A stretch of DNA of 64,000 bases from Cryphonectria parasitica EP155 (lineage: Eukaryota > Ascomycota > Sordariomycetes > Diaporthales > Cryphonectriaceae): contig NW_024468909.1 of NCBI RefSeq assembly GCF_011745365.1, positions 6,076,001 to 6,140,000 of the forward strand, given 5' to 3'. The notes beneath the pieces are model-generated. The model saw nothing but the letters and a program-made list of their open reading frames with translations. It searched no databases and was not told the origin of the DNA. This document shows positions 31,504 through 42,767 of this stretch, in pieces. Position 1 is the first letter of the stretch; the number at the start of each line of letters is the position of its first letter. A program made the position numbers and the translations under genes.

Positions 31504-33919
31504 TTATTCAATCAGTAAAGTTTCCTGCGGCCCAAGTATCTCCCTGGGAATGCGACCAGCAGCCTCCTGAGATGCCTCATCAACCGTTATCATGTCTTCG
31601 TCCGAATCGTCTTCGTTTTCTCGTACCACCGCCTCGAAGTATCCTATGCGTTCATACCTATCGGTTTCCCGGATGGAAGTCAAGATCAAACCACGCAGGA
31701 TCCCGTCGAAGTAACGGAGACATACAAAGCGCAGCCTCTCTGGTGCGAGGCGCCAGATCTGCTGGGTATCCGGCCAGATCAAGAGATCGAGCTCAAGGCA
31801 ATTCACACCGCCATACTCTTGCGCAGTCTTGCAGGAAATGTGACCGTCCACAGGCGGGAAGTATTTCAGATCCTGCTCCTCCCGCTCGGCACACGTGGTT
31901 GCAAAGTCGATGAGTTCAACTCCTTGCACATTGAGACAGCTTGCGCGGAGCATCACCAGCCTCGATCCCTCTGTTGTCTTCGATGGGACGATGTCGAGAA
32001 ATTCTGCTAATTTGTCTGGTTCTGCCTCCCAGGACTCTGTAAAAGGCTCATCAGGGAGACAGACTGGATCCGTTACTGATCCCCATGACCAAGTTGGACA
32101 TTCGATTGCTTGATCTCTTGTCTCTGGAATGGTCACCTTGTTATTGGCTGGGGCCAGGTCATCCTCATTGCCACCCTGGGAATCATAGTGCCAACAGAAA
32201 CTGGAGATGGGGTAGTCTTTCCATATGCCAGCTTCGTACTGATGACCTGTGATGTCGCTGAGTCTAGAGACGATGCCTTGCACAGCAACTAGCCGATCTT
32301 GGGGGTGGGTGAGTGTTCGTGCTGTGTATTGTCGCAGCACAGCAGCCCAATAGTCCTTGAATGCCATTGGGAAAGGTGGCGCATGGTCGGAGTCATCATC
32401 TTGTTCCATTTCAAAGGGTTCTTGTGGAAGTCCTTGGTAGAACCGGTAAGGGTCCAGTTCGGAGTCGAGATAGAAGAATTCGCGGTCATCCCACCCGCCG
32501 TCTTGTGCCTGAAAGCCACGGCACGTCCAAATCAGTTGTCGGCCCGAGTATACAAGTCTTCGAGGAGAAAGCAGCAACTCCTCAAAAGTCCAGGCACGAT
32601 AGTGAATCGGGTCTGGCTCCGAGCGTACTAGACCCGGCTCTTGAAGCAGTGCGCGCCCGACACGGCCATCGTGGTTCCAGACCGGAATGCTATTTATTTC
32701 CCGCGGGAGTTCCACATGTTGAGGGGATAGAAAGCCTTGTGTCACGACGGAGGCGCTCGCGGCAACGATTGTCAGGAAGGCCCCTTCGAAAATGCCCGCC
32801 ATCTTCTTGATTTCCGCCTTTTTGTCTGCGCGGAAGTCTTGCAGAATGCACAACGAGTCCACCCAAAGGCATCGAAAGCCAAGTCTGCGAGTGACTAGTA
32901 TTGCGTCGCGGATCGTCTCCGGCATATCCGACAGAGAAAAGCCCCTTTCCATGCGGTCGCGCAGATTTGTAGTCGTCGTCGCCATGGGCTGTTCCCGCTG
33001 GCCCCAGCAATAACTAAGGGCTATGTACTCCCCGAGGCCCGGTTGGTTGCCTGGTACAAGAGCAATATCGTGATCGGAAGAACTGTCTTGGGGCGCGACG
33101 TCGACCAGCCGCCCAGGCCGGGCGACCGGTATTCTTGAGTCTCCGGAATGGTCATGGTCGCAGTCTTGCCGACAGCGATCTACCCAAGTCACTGCTTGGG
33201 AGAATGCAGCGTCACCACCGACGTCCAGATTGGGTCTATAGCTCTGAATGGTTTCGACAAGGTGGTCGTTGTCTGACACAGAGTCAGCAACCGTGACCGA
33301 GTTCCTGGTATATCATGAGAAGAGACATCTAACCCTTTGCATGCACAGCAAACAAGCCCCATTCTAATGTTTCAAAGTACGGCACTTTTTGTGCGTCAGG
33401 CACTCCAGGGCGATATAACGGCGTCATCATGAGTTTGAAGGATCCTTGATTGTGAGCTCGGTCAAACGTCAACGTCAGAGATTCCAAAAGTGATCCGACA
33501 TCCTCGAAGTCGCCCTTGAACAATCTCCCGGCCAATTTGCGGTTATCGCCTCCGGGAACTGCCTCCCATCGCATAAATTCCATCTGTGATTGTGAAGGAG
33601 ACCTCAGTCCGTCGAGCACCCGTTCGCAAACAGCGGTACAAAGCGCACAGCCCTCTCCGGCAGCAGCCATGAGCTCTCCCCACCTCACGACTGACAGCGA
33701 GGTGTCGTGGATTCGAAAAGACTCAGCCTCTTCTTCATCATCATAGAAGCCCAACCTCAACGCCTGTCTCGTTCTGTCAGCCTTGCCGGTCATGCTCAGG
33801 TTCATACCCGGACACTCTGCAAGGCGGCGTACACAGGCGTTGCAGACGGCCCACGGCTGCGTCCGGCGAGCAGCCTGCGCTACGGCTACTGCGGTGTTTA
33901 TGCAGGCTTCAGAATCCAT
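31504..33919 (-). CDS. HET-domain (heterokaryon incompatibility) protein
   Basis: Two exons (33919-33334 and 33272-31504) with donor GTTAGA give 784 aa. The N-terminal part has paired cysteines (WAVCNACVRRLAEC, GEGCALCTAVC) common upstream of HET domains. The HET domain (about residues 275-390) shows all three blocks: YIALSYCWGQREQP; MPETIRDAILVTRRLGFRCLWVDSLCILQD; and KKAEIKKMAGIFEGAFLTIVAASA, followed by the region with YRAWTFEELLLSPRRLVYSGRQLIW. HET proteins trigger cell death after fusion of genetically different hyphae and some act as NLR-like immune effectors. No STAND/NACHT, WD or other partner domain is fused. It sits at the edge of a gene-poor accessory-looking stretch. Confidence 0.92.
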
Positions 33920-34237
33920 GAGTGCAAAGCATGTACGCGTCTAGGCTGGGTGGTAGAGTGCGTTGGTCAGACAAGTGGGTGAGCGCGTGGGCGGTCCGTC
34001 AATTGCATTCAGCCTCCAAGAGTGTGAAGGAAGGCACACTTCACTCACCTTCTTTTGTGTTGAAATTTTTGTCAATTGAATCTCATTGGCGCTGTGATAT
34101 CCAATGTAAGCACTTGAGCATAGGTGCGGGGCTGGGGGCCCGTAGCCTGGCATGCATGCATGATATGCGCTGTAAGCAGAGGAAGAATATGCAGAACCAA
34201 GTGGGTAGTACGTTAATTGTGTGTTACTCAGTATTTG

Positions 34238-34835
34238 TTAATAGGAGTTCACGAAACATCTAGATGGGTGACCACTTTCTCTCTGTAGCTCGTTGTCCAT
34301 ACAAGCATTGACCAAACTCAGGATCTGTTCACCAAATCTTCCTTGAGACCTCAGCATTGGAAAGCTGGTATCACACAGTCTTGAGTTGACAATGGGTTGT
34401 CTCAAAGTTTGCGTTTCCCAAGGCGAAAAGGGATCCCAGCGCAAGGAATCTGGTTCTTGACGTTGGACACCGGGAACTGCTTGATCTAAGAAGAACAGCA
34501 ACCGTAGTTCGTTCGCAATTCGTTCGCCTGAGATGATCTTGGTAGCCGGTGGACCTTGAGCTGAGGTCGAGAAGTCATGTCGTGGCGAGGCATCTCGGGT
34601 CAGACCGTTGCAGGTCTTACGGTGCAAGAACTCCATCGTCCTACTCCGGCTCGCAAACGAACTGGTCCATAACATAGTGTGTTGAGTACAGGTCGCCTAG
34701 GAAGGCCGCCAGATGGTCTAGAGCCTGCGACACGACCATCCTGTGGACATCTTTCCGATTCAGTGAGGGGATCACCACGCCCTCATAGGACAGCCCATGG
34801 ATGCCAATGCAACACCACCAGCTGACGGTTGACAT
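34238..34835 (-). pseudogene. Unidentified protein, probably frameshifted
   Basis: Two overlapping minus-strand frames look like one gene. The first runs from ATG 34835 to a stop at 34641 (MSTVSWWCCIGIHGL... DHLAAFLGDLYSTHYVMDQFV). A second frame covers 34675-34238 (MEFLHRKTC..., then KIISGERIANELRLLFFLD, SLRWDPFSPWE, MLRSQGRFGEQILSLVNACMDNEL). The switch occurs within the ~35-nt overlap and no proper intron with branch site lies there. The amino-acid patterning of the second frame looks protein-like, but I cannot name a family. Either a frameshifted pseudogene or two unrelated short frames. It sits between the HET gene and a secreted cysteine-rich protein. Confidence 0.35.
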
Positions 34836-35021
34836 CGTCCCCGTCCTACCCAAGTACCATCGCGCCAGATGGGATGTATAAATTCGGAGCACGTCATTAT
34901 CATGGAAAGTCGAAAGCTCCCTGCAGGAAGATCTGTTCCCCCAGAGATTTCTTCTCGAAATATCCTCGCACTCACAATATTATCATTGTTTCTTTCTTGG
35001 AATCCCCATCCAATTCTCAAC

Positions 35022-35581
35022 ATGAAGGCACTTGCCAGCTTCGCCATGGTCACCGCCGCGCTCGCGGCCAAGATCTCACAACACTACTCTAACATGGGCC
35101 TGGACTTGTCCGCCACGCCTGCTATTGCCGCCGATAACTCGACGGGGGCTTACTGCGGCGTAGGCTATACATACTGCGGGTATATCCTAAAGGAGCAGAA
35201 GAGTAAGCACAACCTGAGCATGCCGCCCCCTCCCCCTTCCCTAGAGCATTGTATTGCTTTGATGCTAACCATCATTCCTGCTGCCCAGATTTCGATGAGG
35301 CCACTATCCTCACGGCGTACTGCGCCGGCGGCTATTGTGATGCTGGCAATGGGTCCACGGACACGGATCCAATGCAGGGGCTGTACGTGTGCCTGCCTGA
35401 GTCTGCCATCCCGAAGAGGAACAAGCAGGATGATGAGCCGTATACAGGCCCGGTCAAGATTGAGCTGCTCTGCGCCTGCAATGGCAAGGCGTTTGGAGGT
35501 GGTGACAACGTCTGCCTCAACCCAGATGGTGATCACATCGGAAGATGCAGCACACCGTGCTCCAATAGTGCGTCTTCATGA
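35022..35581 (+). CDS. Small secreted cysteine-rich protein
   Basis: Exons 35022-35202 and 35289-35581 (donor GTAAGC, acceptor CCCAG) give 157 aa. It begins with a typical signal peptide (MKALASFAMVTAALAA, cleavage about residue 16). The mature part contains ten cysteines, in YCGVGYTYCGY, YCAGGYCDAG, YVCLP, LLCACNG, NVCLN and GRCSTPC, an even number suited to five disulphides, and two NST/NGS sequons. Length, secretion and cysteine content fit effector-like fungal proteins; I do not recognise a named domain. It lies next to a degenerate ORF and about 1.1 kb from the HET gene start, in DNA of low gene density. Confidence 0.78.
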
Positions 35582-36785
35582 AGAAGATGCCGAGCCTGCG
35601 GGGCGATTGCATGGATCAAGATGGGCCGTTCTTGAGCGACGTGCGAGGGGAGATGATGAGATGGACATTTCAATTTCATAGAGTCGATCCTGGCTTGCTT
35701 GTTCTTTCCTATGGTCGATGATGATGTCGTAGGTAGTTATTCACCTAGGGTTCTAGCTGCTCCATTTCACACAGTATTGTCGCCTAGCACGTGTCTCCTT
35801 TGGGAAAGATCTGTCGATCAGTGGCGGTGTCATCGTCGTCGTTGCGCACTAGAGCATCTTGCCGCTTGATCTGTTGCGTCGCCCCTATCCTGGCATACTG
35901 CAAGTTGGGAATAAAAGACAGGAAAAAAAAACCCTACCATGACACTGCATGACAATTTTTATGGTAGTATGTAGTATGTAGTCACCTGCAGACCCTCAGA
36001 TGCGCATCAGTAGTGGATCTCAACAGGGGAGGACTTTTCTTGGGCTTGGCCTTTGTGTGAGTCTTCTCTCCATTCCGGCATCGGATCGACCCTTGGCCCC
36101 CGGCAGCCGTTCCCCGTGGGGCGAGGGTTCACTTTTCTGCATTAGCGACGTCATGACGCAGGGGCCACTGAGCAAAGAAGGCCTGGCCCAGTGACAAGAT
36201 TTTCAGTCCAAATTATTTGTACCCTTTGCTATTGGTGCCTTGCCTCTGGCCACCTTTCTTTTTTTTTCTCTTCCCTCTCCGATCACAGTGAGTCAACATG
36301 GTCTGAAGTAATAGGTGTAATAAATTGAAAGCAGGATACTGTTCCTATCCAAATCAAAGCTGTCTGGTTGAACAATTACAGTGATTAGAAGAGTTTAGTT
36401 GAAAGCAGAGGCGGGGGAAGCACAATATAGCGGATCTAGGGAAACTCTCAGAGTGCAGCAAAGAGCTTCTGGTGGAATTATCTGCTATGCCACTTACCGT
36501 GCTTATTTCCCTTCTCCAACCTTGTTGTGATTTACCAATGTTCCAAAAGCAACGTAATAGACAGGCTGATTAATTTTGTGGTGGGTCAGGCTGTGACTAG
36601 GTGACTCTTGTTGAAACCCATGCGCCAGGCCAGGACCGGTCTCAATTGCCCCTCCTCGTCCGAAATTTCACCCGCCGCTGCAGACACCGCAGCGACTACT
36701 AAAAGTTACTCATACCCCTCTAAGCACAAACCAAAGCTTTTCTTCCCGTCCATCAACATCACAACCACCAAAACATACAGTCACA
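35582..36785. other. Intergenic region upstream of homocitrate synthase
   Basis: About 1.2 kb. The right part has a CA/AC-rich leader before the homocitrate synthase ATG. No gene, tRNA or clear regulatory motif was recognised; I do not see a convincing TGACTC general-control site next to the start. Confidence 0.5.
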
Positions 36786-38440
36786 ATGTGCGGAACAGAC
36801 GCCCCAGTAAACGGCACAAACGGCGAGTCGGCCCCAGTGGTGCGTATTCTCATCCATTGATTGTCGCTCCCATCCGTGTGTTTTTCTTTCTTTTGTCCGC
36901 TGACGTCGTTTGGTCCAGGCCCAGAATGGAGGACACTCGCGGTCCAACCCCTACCAGACCGTCCAGGACTACCTTTCAAACGTCGGCAAATTCAAGATCA
37001 TTGAGTCGACATTAAGAGGTTAGAGACACCAGATGAACAATGCTATGCACACCTGCAGACTAACACGATGAGCAGAGGGCGAGCAGTTTGCCAATGCCTA
37101 CTTCACTACCGAGAAGAAGATCGAAATGTACGCCCCCTCCCCTTCCTCTCCCAAGCGATGACTCAATCGTCACCCCTCCAGATCCCCTATTGTTGTTACA
37201 CACGCCTATTCTAGCCATGCTTGACAGCAGCAGCTGACAATATCCTTTCTCTCGCTCGTACAGTGCTCTGGCTCTCGACAAATTTGGCGTCGACTACATC
37301 GAGTTGACCTCTCCCGCCGCCTCCCAACAATCCTACGATGACTGCAAGAAGATCTGCAACCTCGGCCTCAAGGCCAAGATCCTGACCCACGTCCGCTGCG
37401 ACATGCGTGATGCCAAGCTGGCCGTCGAGACTGGCGTCGATGGTCTCGATATCGTCATTGGCACCTCCAAGTACCTGCGTGAGCACAGCCACGGCAAGGA
37501 CATGGAGTATATCGTCAAGACCGCCGTTGAGGTCATCGAGTTCGTCAAGTCCAAGGGTCTCGAGGTCCGCTTCTCCAGCGAGGACTCCTTCCGGTCCGAC
37601 CTGGTCGACCTCTTGACCTTGTACAGCGCGGTGGACAAGGTTGGTGTCAACCGCGTCGGTATTGCGGACACCGTCGGCTGTGCCTCCCCAAGACAGGTCT
37701 ACGACCTGATCAGGACGCTGAGGGGGGTTGTCTCCTGTGATATCGAGACGCACTTCCACAACGACACCGGCTGCGCCATCGCCAATGCCTTCTGTGCTCT
37801 TGAGGCTGGTGCCACCCATGTGGACACCAGTGTGCTCGGAAGTAAGTACCTTTTTTTTTTTTTGCGAAACCAGAGATGCCGTGGCACGAGTGCTGTATCT
37901 AACCAAATCATCACAGTCGGCGAGCGTAACGGCATCACCCCTCTCGGTGGCTTCCTGGCTCGCATGCTGGTCACGAGCCCCGACTACGTCAAGAGCAAGT
38001 ACAAGCTGCACCAGATCAAGGAGATTGAGGATCTGGTCGCCGAGGCCGTTGAGGTCAACACGCCCTTCAACAACCCCGTGACAGGCTTCTGTGCCTTCAC
38101 CCACAAGGCCGGCATCCACGCCAAGGCTATTCTCAACAACCCCTCGACCTACGAGATCCTCAACCCGGCCGACTTTGGCCTGACCCGATACGTGCACTTC
38201 GCGTCGAGGCTGACGGGCTGGAACGCTGTCAAGACCCGTGTGCAGCAGCTCGGACTGACCATGACCGACGAGCAGTGCAAGGAGGTGACTGCCAAGATCA
38301 AGGCTATGGCGGATATCAGGCAGATCGCCATTGACGATGCTGACTCCATCATCAGGTCATACCACCTGACTCTGCAAAATCCCGACTCTGTTGCTAGCGG
38401 GCTCCTCGCCAACGGCAATGGTGAGAAGATTGCGACATAG
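36786..38440 (+). CDS. LYS20: Homocitrate synthase
   Basis: First committed step of the fungal alpha-aminoadipate lysine pathway: acetyl-CoA + 2-oxoglutarate to homocitrate. Five exons (36786-36839, 36919-37018, 37076-37127, 37264-37841, 37917-38440) give 435 aa. The DRE-TIM metallolyase active site is clear: [13 protein letters not shown] (assembled across the exon 2/3 junction), the metal-binding [14 protein letters not shown], and [21 protein letters not shown]. The C-terminal third matches the communication/regulatory domain with [15 protein letters not shown]. Intron 4 (37842-37916) is 75 nt, a multiple of three and stop-free, so unspliced translation gives 25 foreign residues after DTSVLG. 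It begins GTAAGT and has a T11 tract. No signal or presequence was seen. Lysine feedback is known for the family. Confidence 0.96.
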
Positions 38441-39448
38441 ATCTTTCCAAGTGAGGTCGTCGCAGAGCAGGGCGTTATGGCTCAGGCCCCCCCAACAATT
38501 CTGGGCGTATGCGGCTTGTAGATGAAAAGTGATTTTATATCGGCGCAATAGGTGTATCATGGATTAATCAAAATCAATTTTCTCCAGCATTACTTGCCTA
38601 TGTAACACGACATGTGCGTAAAGCGGCAATAGGCTTTTTGCAGACGGTGGCCTGACTAGACCTGCGTGTGGAAACGTGTATTGACGGCCAGGTCTAGTGA
38701 CTGAGTGGATTCCCAGCATGAATATTGTTTACCGCAGGTTTGTAAACTGAATATGTCTCGGTAAAAGACGTAACTGAAAACAGAGAGAATAAAGATTACA
38801 AAAATAAGCAAGAAAAAGGAGATAGGACTAAAGGTCAGACTCACATCCTACTCTCTGTCCGACGAAAGAACCTTGCAGGCGCAATGACGAGAGCCAGAGA
38901 CACTGACAGTCTGGAAGTGAACAGAGATGATCGAAAATCGGACGTGATAGGAGACAGAGAGGGACAAAATAAAAATTATTTTAGATGCTGCGCATAAACA
39001 TGGCAACTCCGAGCCACCTCTACCTTTTATATATTGCTTGCTGCCAACGTGCCGTGAATATCCGCTGTCCCAGTCTTCCCGCCCTGCCATGCTTCCGCAT
39101 GCTGGATAACAACGGCAATGCCGCGTGGAATCACAGTGGTCCCCCCCCCCTCTTTGCCAGGGGGAGGGGGAAGGGCACAGAGAGGAAAAGGAGAATAATT
39201 CATTACTGTAGATTGCAGTGCAAGTCTTCGTCTTCGCAGCTTATTTTTACGAGGCTACTTGTAGTTGAGGGGACCCGGGCGGGGGACCAAACAGATGGGC
39301 CGTCCTACAGCAGATAGGATGGTGAAATCCACCACAACGTCCATGTTTGTTCACAACAGTAATAATGTGAAATCTGAAGAGAAAAAAATGTTACATGTAT
39401 AAACTGGTCACTTTGAAGGTCTTCCAGATTATCCAACTGCAAAAAATG
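38441..39448. other. Intergenic region, 3' of homocitrate synthase
   Basis: About 1 kb with a C10 run (39141-39150). ORFs on both strands are short and unrecognised. Confidence 0.55.
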
Positions 39449-39566
39449 TGTCTGCCCCATGAATCGAACATGGATCTTTTCGGAGCTGGTTTTGAGGTAG
39501 CAAGATAGTACATAATGCTATTTTCAAGGCCACAACGAAATATACTGACCATTATACTAGGCAGAC
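39449..39566 (-). tRNA. tRNA-His (anticodon GUG) with 46-nt intron
   Basis: On the minus strand the acceptor stem is GTCTGCC/GGCAGAC, 7/7 paired, with discriminator A as in eukaryotic tRNA-His. The D arm GTAT-AATGGTCA-GTAT resembles yeast tRNA-His. Anticodon stem TTTCG/CGAAA encloses loop TTGTGG..C with anticodon GTG (39533-39531). The T arm is CCATG-TTCGATT-CATGG, a perfect stem with canonical loop. A 46-nt intron (39529-39484) sits at the canonical 37/38 position. A T6 Pol III terminator follows three bases after the gene (39446-39441). The extra 5' G-1 of tRNA-His is not encoded next to the stem in a paired position and is presumably added by Thg1. tRNA-His(GUG) is a known substrate for queuosine modification, whose accessory subunit gene lies at 11989-13582. 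Confidence 0.95.
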
Positions 39567-40934
39567 AGATAGCTAGGTATCCTGAGCTTCAGATGTTTCA
39601 ATTTGAAGAAATTTGACTCATAAACTCAAAAAGGGGTGGCTGTGGTGCGTGGATGCATCTGGAGACTCGAGTTAGCGTGTCAGGCTAGTGCTGAGCTAGT
39701 GTTAGTTAGTACAAATGTGGTTAGTGCAATCGGCCCCGCTTAGTGTGTTGGGGTCCACCCTTGTCATAGTAATTCTAGCTCCATTCTTGGTCTCTTGTCT
39801 TCTGCCTTCACAGCTAGTCTCCCCTTGAACCCTTCTCGAGAATGTGCTCACATGAATTCACAGGAGCAGCTACATAGCCAGCCTTGCCTAAGTAGTCACA
39901 GACTGTATTGTTGTTAACAGATGCAATGAGCCAAAGACAGACAGAAGCTACTATTCTTGACCTGCGCTTGAGGTTGAGATCGAGAGAAAGTCTGACACAG
40001 GATGCAGCATCGCTTCCGAGTCCACCTAAACGCTATAAGCGACGTTGCCCAGGAGGTCGTAGACCAGCGCGCGATGTACATACTTGTTGGCAAGGGCTAA
40101 GTCCCGGAGTTCCTGCCGGATCTTGATCCACGGGGCCGCTGAGTACTCCGGCCTCAGCAAGACGGAGGCCACGAAAAGCGCCTGATCCGAGGCAGCGTGG
40201 ATTTGACGCACATGGACGTGCGGAAGGCGAGCGTGATGTGGGATTAGGAGACGAGCCCGGATATGAAGATCGAGCGGGCGGCCTTTGAAGATCTTCTCAC
40301 CTGAGATGTCATCTTCCCAAGGCATGGGCGCAGAGAACTCTGAGTGTCATTGTCGACTGCAGGGTGATGGTGCCTCGGCGGCTCAATTGATTTTTTTTCT
40401 CCAGCGTTTAGATTCCTACATCTTGCATTCTGGCACAACCTGGAAGGACTCGACAAGTGAACGCAGCCTCTCTCATCGGGCCACTATCAGTCGAACATGG
40501 CCTTGTTCCACGGCCCCATCCCCCCTGTCGCACACATGCCCTGGACGCAGTAGAGCTGACTATTCTCCGATATGTAACGGCCCGAAAGGTAATCGATCAG
40601 AGAGGCCAGCACTGTAGTAGAGCGTGACTATTGATGCATTCTCTGCTTACTTTTTTACATAAGATTTCCCGAGCAGGAGCGCGGGGTCAAGGGCCCGGAG
40701 TTCTCAGTGGTGCAGCGGCGGATACTAGACTGCCTGGGACGTACATATACGAGGTCGTGCATAAGAGGATTTCAGTAGTAACTCGAGTCATCTCGTGGAT
40801 CATCAGAAGAAGGGTTTGGGGGGGGGGGGGTTACAAAAACTACCCTGTATCCTCCAGCGCAGTCAAATTTTGAGAAATCCTGAAGCATTCCATCTTTAAA
40901 TCTTCTTCTTCTTGGGCTCACTAGACTCGCAAGC
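39567..40934. other. Intergenic region with a weak minus-strand ORF
   Basis: About 1.4 kb, with G13 at 40818-40830, about 100 bp before the next gene. A minus-strand frame at 40026-40325 (99 codons; DDISGEKIF..., ending DLLGNVAYSV) is the only protein-like stretch. It shares the short pattern ISGE[RK]I and a following PW.. .RQ with the broken gene at 34.2-34.8 kb, which could mean two relics of one family or chance. I do not call a gene. Confidence 0.4.
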
Positions 40935-41652
40935 ATGAAGTATTCTACTGTGCCTCTGCTTCTCGTTCTCGGTGTCCTCTACACCGCCGTCAACGCCGAC
41001 GAAACGCACAAGACCTACGCTCAACTCCTTGCTAATGGTGAGGTTCCCGATGCCTTGGGTGCTCGTGGCCAGCCTCAGAGTGAAAAGCATGGTCATGACG
41101 AGAGGTACCTGGTGTCTCCTGGACCGCCGTGAGCGCCCTCTATCCGCCGTCATGTTTGGTCCTAGGGCATAAAAGAGTCCTGTATCCAAGCTGACAACCC
41201 AGCCAAAAAGGTTCCTCTGTGTAAACGGCGACCCTCTTCACAATGCCTCGAGATGGGAGTACTTTGAGGAGTGTACCGACGTGGACACATGTGAGGTGAC
41301 ATTTGGTGGCTATTCTGTAAGAAGCGACCATGGTCTCTTGCTCTGATTTACCTTGCTATTCATTATGCTGCGACCCAGTTCAGTGCTCCTATAGCCTACA
41401 GCTGGTCGACCTTGCATTTACGCACAAGGGATCTTGTTACTGACGTATCTGCGTCGGTTTACCCAGGCGGTCGGACCCTGGTGCGGAGGGCCAAAAAATC
41501 CCAACAAATGCTGCGTCATGTCACTCTGTGCTGCGCCCTACGACTCGACCCAATACGCATGTGTTGATGTTGAGAAGTGGCCTTACTGTAGCGAGATTGT
41601 AGGTGGCAAAGAACTCTGCCCGGGTCCCGAGTCGGTCAGATGCTGTTCTTAG
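40935..41652 (+). CDS. Small secreted cysteine-rich protein, three exons
   Basis: Model 40935-41104, 41211-41316, 41467-41652 gives 153 aa. Exon 1 encodes a signal peptide (MKYSTVPLLLVLGVLYTAVNA) and a charged propeptide-like segment. Donors are GTACCT and GTAAGA; both introns have a CTGAC branch site close to the acceptor. Spliced, DER joins FLCVNGDPLHN and FGGYS joins AVGPWCGG. The mature part has twelve cysteines, including two CC pairs, and ends LCPGPESVRCC, a C-terminal pattern I associate with small Cys-rich modules in secreted fungal proteins. Read without splicing, each exon appears as a short separate ORF, so the gene is easily missed. Function is unknown; effector-like or antimicrobial roles are possible. 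Confidence 0.68.
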
Positions 41653-42767
41653 TTTCCGAATGGAATGGAAAGAGCAGTTCGAATGAATGGCTACTGGGAC
41701 GAGCTGGAGTGTATGGCATGATACTGTGGTCCAATAGCATAGATTGGTTCTCCAGGAGAATTTTTTTATTATTGAATGAATCCTGAGGGATCTTTGTCGA
41801 ATCCAATGTGTCCAAGCACTTGCACAATGCTCGGTCTTGAAAAGAATGTTGATATAGTTTGCGACAAGGAAGCTATAGCATTAAAGTTGGTACGAGGGAG
41901 TACATACATGGTAGCTGGTCATCTTCATATGGTCTCTTTTAGATGGGTCCTTTTCTTTTCTCTCTTTTGAGCAAATTGGTTCCCTGCTTATACTTTGAGC
42001 TTTTCACTGCTTAGCTGCTGGACCATTACTTGGTTGACTTATCAGGTTCATTGAGAGTTTCCTCGAGATCCCGACTTCTCTGGAATCGATAGATAAGAAC
42101 CAAACTTCACAGATCATGTGAACAGCTGTCAAACAAATACATAAACTGCCCCAGTCACACCGTCTTGATTCTTCCTCTTTTCACCCTTTGCTCCAAGATG
42201 TCTCAAACCTACCACAAGGAACATGCAGATCTTCAGCAAGACAAATTGTACCTCACATCCTCGCAAGACGATCTCTTTGTTTAGTCACACCTGTCAGCTG
42301 GGTCATCGTAGTATATTTTTGTCCTTTTGTCAAGGCAGCTGTCTCTACAGAACAGAAATCGCAACCTCCTTGCAACTTTAGGGGAAATAACATCGAGCAG
42401 CCGAACATCATCGTCATGTCCCACCCTGCTAATCCCCTCCACAGTTGTGTTCTCCGTGGATGCTCTCTGTATGTTCCATGATGCTGACGTCCTCTTCAGA
42501 TTGACATAAATCCATCATCCAGTCAATAATCTCCATGTCCTTCCTTCATCCGTTAGCATGCCTCCCGACTGGCTCCTCTGTCTGCTTTCACCGCCCGTCC
42601 TTCCTCAACATATGTGTCATGCATGCATCCTATCCTCTTGGCAACACGGCTACGAAGAAGCAGTCCCAAAACTTTCGCATGTCGGGCTACACCTTGAGAA
42701 TCTCGCGCGATGAAACCAAGTTCTTGACCACATCCCGAGAACATTCCCAACCGATCTTGATCACTCC
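41653..42767. other. Convergent intergenic region
   Basis: About 1.1 kb between the secreted-protein gene and the Myb-like gene. Short ORFs only (42188-42481, 42535-42795 plus), the last overlapping the Myb-like gene. No RNA gene was recognised. Confidence 0.5.

Noticed and set aside
34262..34278. GATGGGTGACCAC, resembling the 3' part of 5S rRNA
   Set aside because: Only about a dozen bases match; no internal control region or pairing 5' arm is present, and the sequence lies in a protein-like ORF.
37211..38197. 328-codon minus-strand frame opposite homocitrate synthase
   Set aside because: Antisense shadow; crosses two introns of the real gene.
40026..40325. 99-codon minus-strand frame with ISGEKI
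   Set aside because: Similarity to the 34-kb relic is too short to support a gene; kept only as a note.
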